Positions 42,859-51,724 of a stretch of DNA of 64,000 nucleotides are shown one piece after another. The notes beneath the pieces were generated by a model. It was not told the origin of the DNA. It made no database searches and saw only the letters and a list, made by a program, of their open reading frames with translations. Numbering within the stretch: position 1 is the first letter of the stretch; each line of letters starts with the position of its first letter. This stretch comes from Synergistota bacterium (GTDB lineage: Bacteria; Synergistota; GBS-1). A program made the translations under genes and the position numbers. The DNA lies in the NCBI GenBank assembly GCA_025060595.1, contig JANXBX010000008.1, forward strand, positions 16,629-80,628, in the 5' to 3' direction.

Positions 42859-43830
42859 TTGAATGAGATTATCCTGAAGGTCGAGGATTTAAGGAAGTAT
42901 TTTCCTATAAAGGCCGGTATTTTCGGCAAGGTATCGGGATATGTTAGATCTGTAGATGGGATTAATCTGACCATAAGTAGGGGAGAAGCCCTTGCCCTTG
43001 TTGGTGAAAGCGGTTGTGGTAAAACGACCTTTGGAAGGCTCGTTTTAAGGCTTATAGAACCTACCTCAGGGAGGATATTCTTTGATGGAATTGATATAAC
43101 TGGCCTTTCAAGTAAGGAACTAAGGCCCTTAAGAAGAAGGATGCAGATAGTTTTTCAGGATTCCCTTTCCTCTTTGAACCCTCGAATGATGGTTAAGGAG
43201 ATATTGTCGGAACCTTTTAAGCTTCAGGGAGGTTTTTCTTCGAGGGAAATCAGAAGAAAGATTATTAAGCTTCTTGAAATGGTTGGCTTAGGGGAAGAAC
43301 ATATGTATAGGTATCCTCATGAACTTTCAGGTGGACAGAGACAAAGGGTTTGTATATTAAGGGCTATTTCTTTAAATCCAGAGTTCTTAGTTTTGGATGA
43401 GCCCACATCTGCTTTAGATGTTTCTGTACAAGCTCAGATACTTAATTTACTTAAAAGCCTTCAAGAGGAATATAGGCTGAGCTATCTTTTTATAACTCAT
43501 GACTTGGGTATAGTTCGCTTTATTAGTGACCGTGTTGCGATAATGTATCTCGGTAAAATAGTGGAGCTTGCCTATAATGAGGAGCTCTTTAAGAATCCTC
43601 TTCATCCTTATACGAGATCTCTTCTTTCCTCTATCTTTATACCTGATCCAGATGTTAAAAGGATTAAAGAGTTTGTTTTTGGAGAGGTACCAGCTTCAAC
43701 AAATATACCTTCAGGCTGTCGGTTTCATCCTAGGTGCCCTTATGCTTTAGATATTTGTTATACGGAAGAACCTATCTTACAAGATAAAGGAAATCATCAC
43801 TTTGTTGCTTGTCATATTCATCTACATTGA
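42859..43830 (+). CDS. ABC transporter ATP-binding protein (DppF/OppF family)
   Basis: A 323-residue partner ATPase: Walker A GESGCGKT near residue 50, signature LSGGQRQRV, Walker [12 protein letters not shown], and the C-terminal [14 protein letters not shown] extension. TTG start after GGGAGAGGAG. Last gene of the peptide importer. It converges on reverse gyrase with only 25 bases between the stops, and no terminator hairpin is seen there. Confidence 0.93.
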   Translation: MNEIILKVEDLRKYFPIKAGIFGKVSGYVRSVDGINLTISRGEALALVGESGCGKTTFGRLVLRLIEPTSGRIFFDGIDITGLSSKELRPLRRRMQIVFQDSLSSLNPRMMVKEILSEPFKLQGGFSSREIRRKIIKLLEMVGLGEEHMYRYPHELSGGQRQRVCILRAISLNPEFLVLDEPTSALDVSVQAQILNLLKSLQEEYRLSYLFITHDLGIVRFISDRVAIMYLGKIVELAYNEELFKNPLHPYTRSLLSSIFIPDPDVKRIKEFVFGEVPASTNIPSGCRFHPRCPYALDICYTEEPILQDKGNHHFVACHIHLH

Positions 43831-43855
43831 AGTTCACAGATGGATACGCTTACCT

Positions 43856-46800
43856 TTATAAGGTTTTTTCTTCAAGTGAGTTAAGTATTTCTTTTGTTTC
43901 CTCATAAAGCTTCATTAAGACCTTTTGATATTCTCTTTCTCCCCTCTCAACTAAGCTCATCTCCTCTTCAATTTTCCTCGTGAAGTCCTCATCCGTGTAT
44001 TGTGGATATTGTTCTCTTAGATGTCTATAAACCTCTATGCCAAGTTTGGTTGGGAATAGGAATCCGTTTTTCTGTACTACATAGTGTCTTTCAAGTAAAG
44101 TTTCAATTATAGTAGCATAGGTTGATGGTCTTCCGAGACCGCTTTTTTGCATCATCTCTATGAGAGACCCTTGAGTGAATGGATAGGCCTTAGGTAGCGT
44201 TATAACTTTAGACTCTTTTATGTCTAAGGAAAGACTCCCTTTTTCAAGGAGCTCTTTCCCTAAAGGAAAGATGCTTAAGGGTGTTAAAGTGGAAAATCCT
44301 GGTTCCAATATCTTTAAGGTTAGGCTTTCCTCTTTTTCCATATGGTCAAGGGAAAGTAAAACCTTTCCCCTTAATACCCTTGCGTTTTTCATTTGAGAGG
44401 CTATGAATCTTCTAAATATCAGAGTGTAAAGGGAAACCGCTTTAGATGAGAGTGGGGGCTTACCGGTAGTATATATGTAGCTTAAGAGCTCTCCCTTATC
44501 CCATGGATGAGTTGGCCTTATTCCTTCGTGAGCTCCTCCATCTCCCCATGTTCTTCCTTGGAATAGATTTTCTCCAAGCTTTTCTAATATATACTCTTTA
44601 GCTATAGATATGCCTTTACCGCTTATCCTGAAGGAATCGGTTCTATGATAAGTTATAAGACCTCTTTCAAAAAGCTCTTGAGCAAGGGTCATGGTCTCCT
44701 CAGCGCTCCAACCGTATCTTGTAGAAGCCTCTTTAAGCATATTTGCGGTATCGAAAGGAGGGAGAGGAGAAATCTCTTCCTCGGATAGGCTTATAAGCTT
44801 TAGATGAAGGTGACGCGGTTTTGAACCTTTGATATCCTCTTTTTTAGCTAAGGGAAACTCAACCCTTATATTGGGATCAGCTGATATCCTTAATATGTAC
44901 TCCTTTTCCTTTCTCTCTTTTTCTTTCTCTATGATCCAACCTAAAACAGGGGTTTGAACTCTGCCTGCTGAAAGCCATTTTTGTTTGAAGGTCTCTTGAA
45001 GAAGTTGACTTAGGGAAAAACCGAACCATCTATCAGCTATTCTTCTTATAAATTGAGCTTCAACCAGCGGTTCATTAATATCTCTTGGTTCATCTATTGC
45101 TTCTAAAAAGGCTCTTTTCGTTATTTCGTGAAATTCAGCTCTTTTAAAATCTGGTGAATAAGGTTTTATATAACAGGCTAGGTCCCAAGCGATCTTTTCT
45201 CCTTCTGTATCTGGGTCTGTAGCTATAAAGGCTACGTCTGCTTCTAAGGCTAGCTCTTTTAATCCCTCGATTATCTCTCTCTTTTCATCAAAGGCTGGTA
45301 CCTTGCATCTTGGGCAGATTTCTTGAACGGTTTGTTCCCCACAGGTTTGACATCTCTTTATTGTGTCATAGTGGGGTATAAAGGATCCATCTTTTACTTC
45401 TACTCCGAAAAGGCCAAGCTCATATACTAGATCAGCTACATGTCCTTTCGATGCGGCTATTAAAAGGGTATATTTGAGGGCGTTTACTTCATAGACATCT
45501 ATGCCGTGGACTCTTCTTCTTTGAGGTGATCCAAAGAAAGAGGCCAAAGTCCTAGCCTTATTTGGTGATTCAACGATAATCAGGGCGGTTTTGAAGAGAT
45601 CTTTTGGTATGGCGTCTATCTTGGTCAGCTCTTGCCTTTCTTTGTCCACCTTGTTTAGAACCTCCATTACCTTATCATGGTCGAAGGTTTTGAAGGAAAA
45701 TTCTTCGAAGAAGTATCTTGCCTTTTTCTCAAGAAGGTGTAAGGCTTTTTCATCGTCAACTATAACTATTGATAAACCTTGTAGCAGTCCTCCTGAGCAT
45801 AGCCTAGAGGTTCTACCTGCAGCTTGTAGGTATCCAGTGACATCCGGTATCATTAAATAAATTTCCCCATCTATTATTCTTATAGGGCTTTCAGGGCTTG
45901 AGGCTACTTGAGCTAGGAACTCTGGATTAGCGAGCTTCTCTGATAAGAAAAGCCTTATCTCATCCAGTAGCTTTTTGGATCTTTCTGTGAGCTTTTCTTC
46001 TTCCTTCTCAAGAATGTTTCTCAAAAAGGGGAGATATCTTCTTTCAACCTCCGGGTGATCCTCAAGGAGTTTTCTTAATGAAGTAAGTGCGTTAAACAGA
46101 GCTATTGAAGAAGTTTCCACCTTCAAGTTTATAAACATTTTAGGAACTCCTATGAAGATAGCATATCTCGTTTCAGGTATGTCAAGTCCTCGAGTGAGAG
46201 GGTTTCTACCGGAAGCTATACCTACCAGAACATCTACTTCCCCCTTTAAAAAAGCTTCTAAGTCTGCTTCCTCATAGCTCAGAGCCTTTATCCCTTTAAT
46301 TTCAAATTTTTTGATAACCTCACTTACAGATTCCTTGCCTTTATCAGGGGATACAAAGATTAAACCCCTATTTCCTAATTTTTTTACAAGGTTTACCGTT
46401 TCATCTATCATACCGCTTAATGTCATTCGCTTAGGCCTTAATACAAGATCCTCAACTTTTCTTAAGAAAGAGGCACTTTTTCCAATTTCTAAGTCCAGTA
46501 ATTCACGGAATAAAGCTACTCTTACATTTTTGGGCTTTGCTGTTGCTGAAGAAACTATTAGAACTCCTTTCGCAAGCTTTTTAAGTTCCTCGAGCTTTCT
46601 TCTTCCTTCTTCTATCTTTTGCCAAGATTCTTTCGAAGGTCTCCTTAAAAGCTTAATGGATAGATAAAGGAAGGAAAGCGTTTCATCTACCGCCTCTTTT
46701 GGTATACCTAGAAGCCCTAAAATTCTATCTACGCTCCTTGATTGTTTTAGTAAGGCATCTACATCATCAACAAAAACGAAATCAAAGGGCTTTGGTATAT

Positions 46801-47353
46801 CTTCATAGCTTTTTACTAAGAACATGGTTGTTGAAACAAGTATGTCAAAATCTCCATTTTTAAGCTTCTCTCTTTCATCGTTTTTCATGTCCATAGCTAT
46901 AAGTATTTTCTTTTTACCATCGTTATATTTTTTAAGAAGATTTTCTGCTTGTTCCACAAGCAGGCGTGTTGGGAAGAGGAGGTATGACTTTCCATCTAAA
47001 AATAGGGATGCTATTATACCGAAGGTTGTTTTGCCGATCCCTGGAGGGGCGACTATGGCAAAGGATCTTTTAAGAAATAGCCTTCGTGCCCATGTTCTTT
47101 GGAGAGACCAAGGATCGCTACCAACTTTTTCCTTAAAGAAGTTTACAAATTCCCATTCGCTTTTTCTCAAATCATAAATACTTTTAAGTTTTTTTAAGGA
47201 ACCTCTTTCGCTTAATTTTTTTACTATATCTTCTAAGGTTATGTTATCTTCCTCAGGCAAACAAAGCTCACAAGGAAGCCCTTTAAGTAGCCTAAGGCTT
47301 GAGATTTTTCCCTCACAGTTTGGACAGGCTTTTTCGAATATAGCTTCTGCCAT
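43856..47353 (-). CDS. rgy: Reverse gyrase
   Basis: A 1165-residue fusion of a helicase-like module and a type IA topoisomerase that introduces positive supercoils, found in organisms living at high temperature. An N-terminal zinc finger (C10, C13, C28, C31) precedes Walker A APPGIGKTT (102-110) and a DDVD box. The topoisomerase half starts with the TOPRIM segment IIVESPNKARTLA, has a second zinc finger (CQTCGEQ...CPRC), the AGRVQTPVLGW motif and the catalytic tyrosine in ITYHRTDS. All modules look intact. It begins 6 bases after the V-ATPase C-subunit gene, last in a run with the feo genes. Confidence 0.97.
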   Translation of the reverse strand: MAEAIFEKACPNCEGKISSLRLLKGLPCELCLPEEDNITLEDIVKKLSERGSLKKLKSIYDLRKSEWEFVNFFKEKVGSDPWSLQRTWARRLFLKRSFAIVAPPGIGKTTFGIIASLFLDGKSYLLFPTRLLVEQAENLLKKYNDGKKKILIAMDMKNDEREKLKNGDFDILVSTTMFLVKSYEDIPKPFDFVFVDDVDALLKQSRSVDRILGLLGIPKEAVDETLSFLYLSIKLLRRPSKESWQKIEEGRRKLEELKKLAKGVLIVSSATAKPKNVRVALFRELLDLEIGKSASFLRKVEDLVLRPKRMTLSGMIDETVNLVKKLGNRGLIFVSPDKGKESVSEVIKKFEIKGIKALSYEEADLEAFLKGEVDVLVGIASGRNPLTRGLDIPETRYAIFIGVPKMFINLKVETSSIALFNALTSLRKLLEDHPEVERRYLPFLRNILEKEEEKLTERSKKLLDEIRLFLSEKLANPEFLAQVASSPESPIRIIDGEIYLMIPDVTGYLQAAGRTSRLCSGGLLQGLSIVIVDDEKALHLLEKKARYFFEEFSFKTFDHDKVMEVLNKVDKERQELTKIDAIPKDLFKTALIIVESPNKARTLASFFGSPQRRRVHGIDVYEVNALKYTLLIAASKGHVADLVYELGLFGVEVKDGSFIPHYDTIKRCQTCGEQTVQEICPRCKVPAFDEKREIIEGLKELALEADVAFIATDPDTEGEKIAWDLACYIKPYSPDFKRAEFHEITKRAFLEAIDEPRDINEPLVEAQFIRRIADRWFGFSLSQLLQETFKQKWLSAGRVQTPVLGWIIEKEKERKEKEYILRISADPNIRVEFPLAKKEDIKGSKPRHLHLKLISLSEEEISPLPPFDTANMLKEASTRYGWSAEETMTLAQELFERGLITYHRTDSFRISGKGISIAKEYILEKLGENLFQGRTWGDGGAHEGIRPTHPWDKGELLSYIYTTGKPPLSSKAVSLYTLIFRRFIASQMKNARVLRGKVLLSLDHMEKEESLTLKILEPGFSTLTPLSIFPLGKELLEKGSLSLDIKESKVITLPKAYPFTQGSLIEMMQKSGLGRPSTYATIIETLLERHYVVQKNGFLFPTKLGIEVYRHLREQYPQYTDEDFTRKIEEEMSLVERGEREYQKVLMKLYEETKEILNSLEEKTL

Positions 47354-47359
47354 TTTGCA

Positions 47360-48394
47360 TCAACCCACCTTTAAAAGTAATGGTCTTACTGTTTCTGGAG
47401 GTATATCATAGGCCTTGCTCTCTATTATAACTGTAAGGTCATATATTTCCATCTCCTTTTGGCAAAGAAGCTCTATAAAGCTTCCTATGGAGAATAGGTT
47501 ATTTCTTATTAGTGGAGATTTGGTAACGCTATTATAAAATCTCTTAAGAAGCTTTCTCTCAATCAGGGGATCTTTAAGATCAGTAAATTTTCCTATTTCT
47601 TCTCCCCATGGCGTATTTGATAAGGGTTTTAAAAAATCCTCTATTTTTTTAGCTTGGGTTAATTCCTTGAGTTTTTTATTATTTAAATATCTTCCAAATG
47701 GGAGTGTGTAGGAAAAGATCTTCTCTTCTCTAAGGCTAAAGTAGTTTTTCGCTCTTATTATCCATCCTAGATTTATTAAATCGCATTGCATTCCGAAGTA
47801 AAAATTATTTATATCTTTATCTATTGGATCTAGAGTTTCATTTAACTGTATTAGCTCCTTGAAAAAGCCGTAATCCAGGATCATCTCAATTCCAAATATT
47901 GTTTCTACGTCCTCTTCAGGTAGCTTCCCTTCAAGGTATTCGCCGTAAGAGCTTTTCCTTAATACCTCCACAGCTTCACTGAGTTTTCTTGCGGATAAAA
48001 GCTCATCTATGTCTAAATAGGAGAGTCCTTTAAGATCGTATAAGGCTTCCTTTGAGATTTCTTCGCCATTCTTAAGCTTACTTGTTAAGATTCTTTTTAT
48101 ATTATCTATTTCAAATCTCTTTATGGTTGCTTTTAGGAACTCTCTTGACCTTTTAGGCATAAACTCGAGTACCTTAAGATATATATCTATTATAGAGCTT
48201 TTAAGGAGCCTTTCTAGACCCTCTCTAGAGTATGGTAAAGGCTTATCTTTACCATAGGGGGTCTTTTTGATTATATCAACTAGTCCCTCTAAGCTTTTTG
48301 AATTTAAGGCCTCTTCTAGGACCTCTTTATTTAATAGCTCTCCTCTTATAGCTCTTATTCGGGCGAAGGCTGCTGAATAGTCTATTACTTTCAT
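47360..48394 (-). CDS. V-type ATP synthase subunit C
   Basis: A 344-residue helical protein of the V/A-type ATPase subunit C (d-subunit) family, which links the central rotor axle to the membrane ring. It matches by the N-terminal SAAFARIRAIRG, the KPLPYSREGLERLL region and the general all-helix, charged composition. The ATG overlaps the stop of the H-subunit gene (TAATG). The catalytic A and B subunits, rotor D/F and membrane I/K subunits are not in this window, so the genes are split from the rest of the complex. Confidence 0.83.
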   Translation of the reverse strand: MKVIDYSAAFARIRAIRGELLNKEVLEEALNSKSLEGLVDIIKKTPYGKDKPLPYSREGLERLLKSSIIDIYLKVLEFMPKRSREFLKATIKRFEIDNIKRILTSKLKNGEEISKEALYDLKGLSYLDIDELLSARKLSEAVEVLRKSSYGEYLEGKLPEEDVETIFGIEMILDYGFFKELIQLNETLDPIDKDINNFYFGMQCDLINLGWIIRAKNYFSLREEKIFSYTLPFGRYLNNKKLKELTQAKKIEDFLKPLSNTPWGEEIGKFTDLKDPLIERKLLKRFYNSVTKSPLIRNNLFSIGSFIELLCQKEMEIYDLTVIIESKAYDIPPETVRPLLLKVG

Positions 48395-48702
48395 TATCTC
48401 CAGAATACCTCTATTGCTTTAAGGATTGCTTTTTCCGTTTTTGGGATAACTTTTTCCCTGAGCTCTTTAGCTTCTTCTCTGCTCTTAGCGATAATTTCCT
48501 CAGCCTTGCTTTCCGCTTCTAATTTGGCTTCGCTTAAGATCTTTTCTTCTTTTTCCCTTAAGTCTTTGAAAATATCAGCTAATCTTTGTTCCTTTTCTTT
48601 CAAGTATTCTTCCCAAGCTTCTTCTATTTCTTCTTTGGTTTTTTCCACTATTGCTCTTGCGGTTCTTTCTGCTTCAAGTAGTTGTCTTATAGCGTTCTCC
48701 AT
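48394..48702 (-). CDS. V-type ATP synthase subunit H/G-like peripheral-stalk protein
   Basis: A 102-residue, highly charged coiled coil with the pattern of AhaH/NtpF-type peripheral-stalk subunits: an N-terminal LLEAERTARAIVEKTKEEIE helix and continuous heptads rich in E, K and A. Small coiled coils are hard to assign alone, but coupling to the subunit C gene makes the call good. Shine-Dalgarno GGGGGTGA precedes the ATG; the feoB stop is 27 bases upstream. Confidence 0.75.
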   Translation of the reverse strand: MENAIRQLLEAERTARAIVEKTKEEIEEAWEEYLKEKEQRLADIFKDLREKEEKILSEAKLEAESKAEEIIAKSREEAKELREKVIPKTEKAILKAIEVFWR

Positions 48703-48729
48703 GCCTTGATCACCCCCGATGGTATTTTA

Positions 48730-50727
48730 TCATAAGAGGCTTCCAATTTGATAAAATAACACGCTTACAATCCAGCCTAAGATCAGTGAGTAGAGAGTTG
48801 TAATCATGGCGAATTTTAAGCTGCTTTCCTTTTTAATTGTAGCGATAGTTGCTATACATGGTATGTATATGAGAGTCATTAGCATAAAAGCATATGCGGA
48901 AAGCGGCGTGAAAATATCCTTTAGTATTTCCTTAAGAGATTCTTCCTCTGCACCGTATAGGGTTCCTAATGTTCCTATTACTGTTTCTTTAGCAACGATT
49001 CCAAAGAGTAGAGCTACGCTCGCTTGCCATGTTCCAAAGCCAGCAGGTTTAAAAATGGGTGCTATAGTTTTGCCGATAGCTCCAATTACTGAATTTTCAG
49101 AAGCGTATTCAACTCCTATTGGAAGGGATGAGAGCATCCATATTAGTATAACAGCAAGGGCTATTACAGTTCCGGCTCTCTTTATAAATGTCAGGCTTCT
49201 TAGCCACATCTGTAGTAAGATGTTTCTTAAAGCTGGTAATCTATAAGGCGGAAGCTCCATAACGAAGGGAGCGCTCTCTTCTTTAAAGAATAAGCTTTTT
49301 GCTACTTTGGCTACAATTAAAGCGAGAAGGATTCCTGTTAGATATAAGGAGAAGATGATCAATCCCTGGTGTTTTTGAAAGAAGGCACTGGCGAAGAGTA
49401 CATAAACGGGGAGCCTTGCTGAGCAACTCATTAGTGGAATTATAAGTATAGTTAGCAATCTATCTTTTCTTGATTCAAGGGTTCTTGTGGCCATGATGGC
49501 AGGCACATTACAGCCGAATCCCAGTAAAAGGGGAATGAAAGATTTTCCATGTAGTCCCAAAGTGTGCATAACTCTATCCATAATAAAAGCTGCCCTAGCT
49601 AAATACCCGCTATCTTCCAATACAGATACTCCTAAGAAGAGAAGAGCGATGTTAGGTAGAAAGACCAATACGCTTCCTACACCGGCAAGGACTCCATCAA
49701 GTAAAAATGAGATAAGCCAAGGGGATACGGCCTTATCCTCTAAGGCTTCCTTTAGGTAATCCCTTAAGCTTGCGAAGCCGGTATCTATTAAGTCGGCCAG
49801 AGGATTGCCTATGTAGAAAACGAGGTAAAAAAGCAAATACATAAGGGATAGAAATATGGGGAAGCTAAGAAACTTATTGAGCAGGATTTTGTCAAGCTTA
49901 TCTGAGAAGGTTAGAGCTTTCACTTCCTTCTGATTAGTACATTCTCTAGTCAGTCCCTTTAAGAAGGAATATCGCTTTTCTATGATAAAGCTCTCGATGC
50001 TTTCCCCGTATATCTTTTCTATTTTATTTTCCGTTTCTAATATGATTCTCTCTATTTCTTCTGACAAGGGTTTCCCAATGAACTTGTCTTTGAAGTCTGG
50101 GTCTCCTTCTAAAAGCCTTAAAGCTACGGAGCGGGGCGAAATGCTAATATCGTAGTTTTCCTTAAGCATATTTTCTATCCTTTCAATGGCTTCTTCTACT
50201 TCTTTTCCATAATTTATTTTAAGGGGTTTTGGCCTTTTGGATATATTTTCTAAAATCTTTTCCTTTAAATTTTCTATACCTATACCTTGGTTAGCGACCG
50301 TTTCCACTATTTCTACACCAAGTATCTGTGATAGTTTTAGGTTGTCTATCTTTAATCCCATAGCATATACCATATCCATCATATTAAAATCTAAGAGAAG
50401 GTTAAGCCCCATTTCAAGAAGCTGCGAGGCTAAGTAAAGGTTTCTTTCTAGGTTTGTAGCATCTATAATGACAACTACAAGATCGGGTCTTTCTTGAATA
50501 AGAAAGTCTCTTGCGATCCTTTCATCTATAGAGTATGCGCTTAAACTGTATATTCCTGGTAGATCAATAACTTTAATTTTTTTACCTTTGTAATCTAATA
50601 TGCCTTCCTTTTTCTCTACAGTTGTTCCAGGCCAGTTTCCTACTTTTTCTCTTGTACCACATAAAATATTAAAAACGGTTGTTTTCCCAGAGTTAGGGTT
50701 CCCAGCTAAAGCTATCTTAGCTTCCAA
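48730..50727 (-). CDS. feoB: Ferrous iron transport protein B
   Basis: A 665-residue Fe(II) transporter with an N-terminal G domain (G1 GNPNSGKT at 9-16, G3 DLPG at 55-58, switch region GNWPGTTVEKKEG) and a membrane domain containing the two gate repeats with conserved Cys (LLGFGCNVPAIMATRTLE and LMSCSARLPVY). Slightly short but complete. TTG start with GGAGGTGG, 3 bases after feoA. The unit is headed by a DtxR-family regulator. Confidence 0.96.
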   Translation of the reverse strand: MEAKIALAGNPNSGKTTVFNILCGTREKVGNWPGTTVEKKEGILDYKGKKIKVIDLPGIYSLSAYSIDERIARDFLIQERPDLVVVIIDATNLERNLYLASQLLEMGLNLLLDFNMMDMVYAMGLKIDNLKLSQILGVEIVETVANQGIGIENLKEKILENISKRPKPLKINYGKEVEEAIERIENMLKENYDISISPRSVALRLLEGDPDFKDKFIGKPLSEEIERIILETENKIEKIYGESIESFIIEKRYSFLKGLTRECTNQKEVKALTFSDKLDKILLNKFLSFPIFLSLMYLLFYLVFYIGNPLADLIDTGFASLRDYLKEALEDKAVSPWLISFLLDGVLAGVGSVLVFLPNIALLFLGVSVLEDSGYLARAAFIMDRVMHTLGLHGKSFIPLLLGFGCNVPAIMATRTLESRKDRLLTILIIPLMSCSARLPVYVLFASAFFQKHQGLIIFSLYLTGILLALIVAKVAKSLFFKEESAPFVMELPPYRLPALRNILLQMWLRSLTFIKRAGTVIALAVILIWMLSSLPIGVEYASENSVIGAIGKTIAPIFKPAGFGTWQASVALLFGIVAKETVIGTLGTLYGAEEESLKEILKDIFTPLSAYAFMLMTLIYIPCIATIATIKKESSLKFAMITTLYSLILGWIVSVLFYQIGSLL

Positions 50728-50730
50728 TTT

Positions 50731-50955
50731 TTAAGCCACCTCCTCCACTAATATTTTGTGAGATAATCCTCTTCCGATGGCGAATCTTAGGTTATCCTTT
50801 ATCACTATGATTGGGCCATCCGAGTTAGTTAAAACGCATAGATATTCTCCTTCCAGTAGACCTAATTCCTGCAATTTTTTAGCTGTTGTTTTTCCAGCAA
50901 TTATTTTTTTAATTTTTATCTTTTTACCGCTTTCTATCATTGACAAAGGTATCAT
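50731..50955 (-). CDS. feoA: FeoA family protein
   Basis: A 74-residue SH3-like protein that assists FeoB. The ITVIKDNLRFAIGRGLSHKI-type C-terminus and KKLQELGLLEGEY segment fit. Its ATG overlaps the stop of the regulator gene by 4 bases (ATGA). Confidence 0.9.
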   Translation of the reverse strand: MIPLSMIESGKKIKIKKIIAGKTTAKKLQELGLLEGEYLCVLTNSDGPIIVIKDNLRFAIGRGLSHKILVEEVA

Positions 50956-51593
50956 CCTGAAATCACCTCTACTAAGATTTTTTCCGCTTCTTCTTTTCTC
51001 AAAGAAACGTTTGTTCCCTTAATTAAGATTTCTATTGGATCCCCCAAGGGAGCAACATTTTTTACCTCTAGTTCCTCTCCTTTTATAAATCCCATATCGA
51101 GTAGTCTTCTTTTGAGAGATCCTGCTGCTATAATCTTGATTATTCTGGCTTTCGAACCTATATTTAGCTCATTTAGGCTTTTAAGGGGGGTATCGATTTG
51201 ATTTTCCAGGTTTTTTTCTGCCTCGAAGGAGCTCACAAAGCTTATTAGCTTTTCTAAGGTCTCATTACTTAAGAAATGCTCCATCTTACAAGCGTCACTT
51301 TCCGCAATCTCCTCTCTAACCTTGAGTATGTTTATTAGAAATCTTTTAAGCATGGTATGTCTATCCTTTATGGCTTTGGCTATGTTTATGCCGGCTTGGG
51401 TAAGCTCTATATATCCATACTTTTCTTGCTCTATTAATTTCATTTCCTTTAGCTTTTTTAAAGACTCTACAGCAGATGAAGCCTTAACTTTGAGTAAGCT
51501 TGCAAGATCTTTAACCCTAACAACCCCCTTTTCCTCTTTTAATGTTAATATTCCTTCCAAATAATCCTCTAATGCTGGTGTTAGCGTAAACAT
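50952..51593 (-). CDS. DtxR/MntR-family metal-dependent regulator with C-terminal FeoA-like domain
   Basis: A 213-residue repressor with an N-terminal winged helix (TPALEDYLEGILTLKEEKG, VRVKDLASLLKVKASSAVESLKKL), a metal-binding dimerisation region with conserved Cys, Glu and His (SDACKMEHFLS) and a C-terminal SH3/FeoA-like domain (GSLKRRLLDMGFIKGEELEV). It likely represses the operon when bound to Fe2+ or Mn2+. ATG at 51593 follows GGAGGTG by nine bases; an in-frame GTG at 51605 overlaps that site. A matching palindromic operator lies in its promoter. Confidence 0.9.
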   Translation of the reverse strand: MFTLTPALEDYLEGILTLKEEKGVVRVKDLASLLKVKASSAVESLKKLKEMKLIEQEKYGYIELTQAGINIAKAIKDRHTMLKRFLINILKVREEIAESDACKMEHFLSNETLEKLISFVSSFEAEKNLENQIDTPLKSLNELNIGSKARIIKIIAAGSLKRRLLDMGFIKGEELEVKNVAPLGDPIEILIKGTNVSLRKEEAEKILVEVISG

Positions 51594-51610
51594 GACTTTT
51601 GACACCTCCT

Positions 51611-51644
51611 TTTAGCTAAACCTAATTATATTAGGTTAACCTAA
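51611..51644 (-). promoter_or_regulatory. DtxR-like operator array upstream of the feo operon
   Basis: Three overlapping palindromes: TTTAGCTAAA (51611-51620), AACCTAAT-TAT-ATTAGGTT (51619-51637) and TTAGGTTAACCTAA (51631-51644). The TTAGGTTA/CCTAA half-sites match the known DtxR/IdeR box pattern. One palindrome fills the spacer of the promoter and another covers the -10 box, so binding would block transcription. Confidence 0.8.
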
Positions 51645-51652
51645 AATGTCAA
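51625..51652 (-). promoter_or_regulatory. Consensus promoter of the dtxR-feoA-feoB run
   Basis: Minus-strand TTGACA (51647-51652), 16-base spacer, TATAAT (51625-51630): all hexamer positions are consensus. Its spacer is the DtxR-like palindrome. Confidence 0.8.
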
Positions 51653-51724
51653 GTTTCTAATTGTCAGTTTATGTGGTAAAATTAATTTATAAATTTTAAA
51701 TCACTTTAGAGGAGGGGAGACAAG

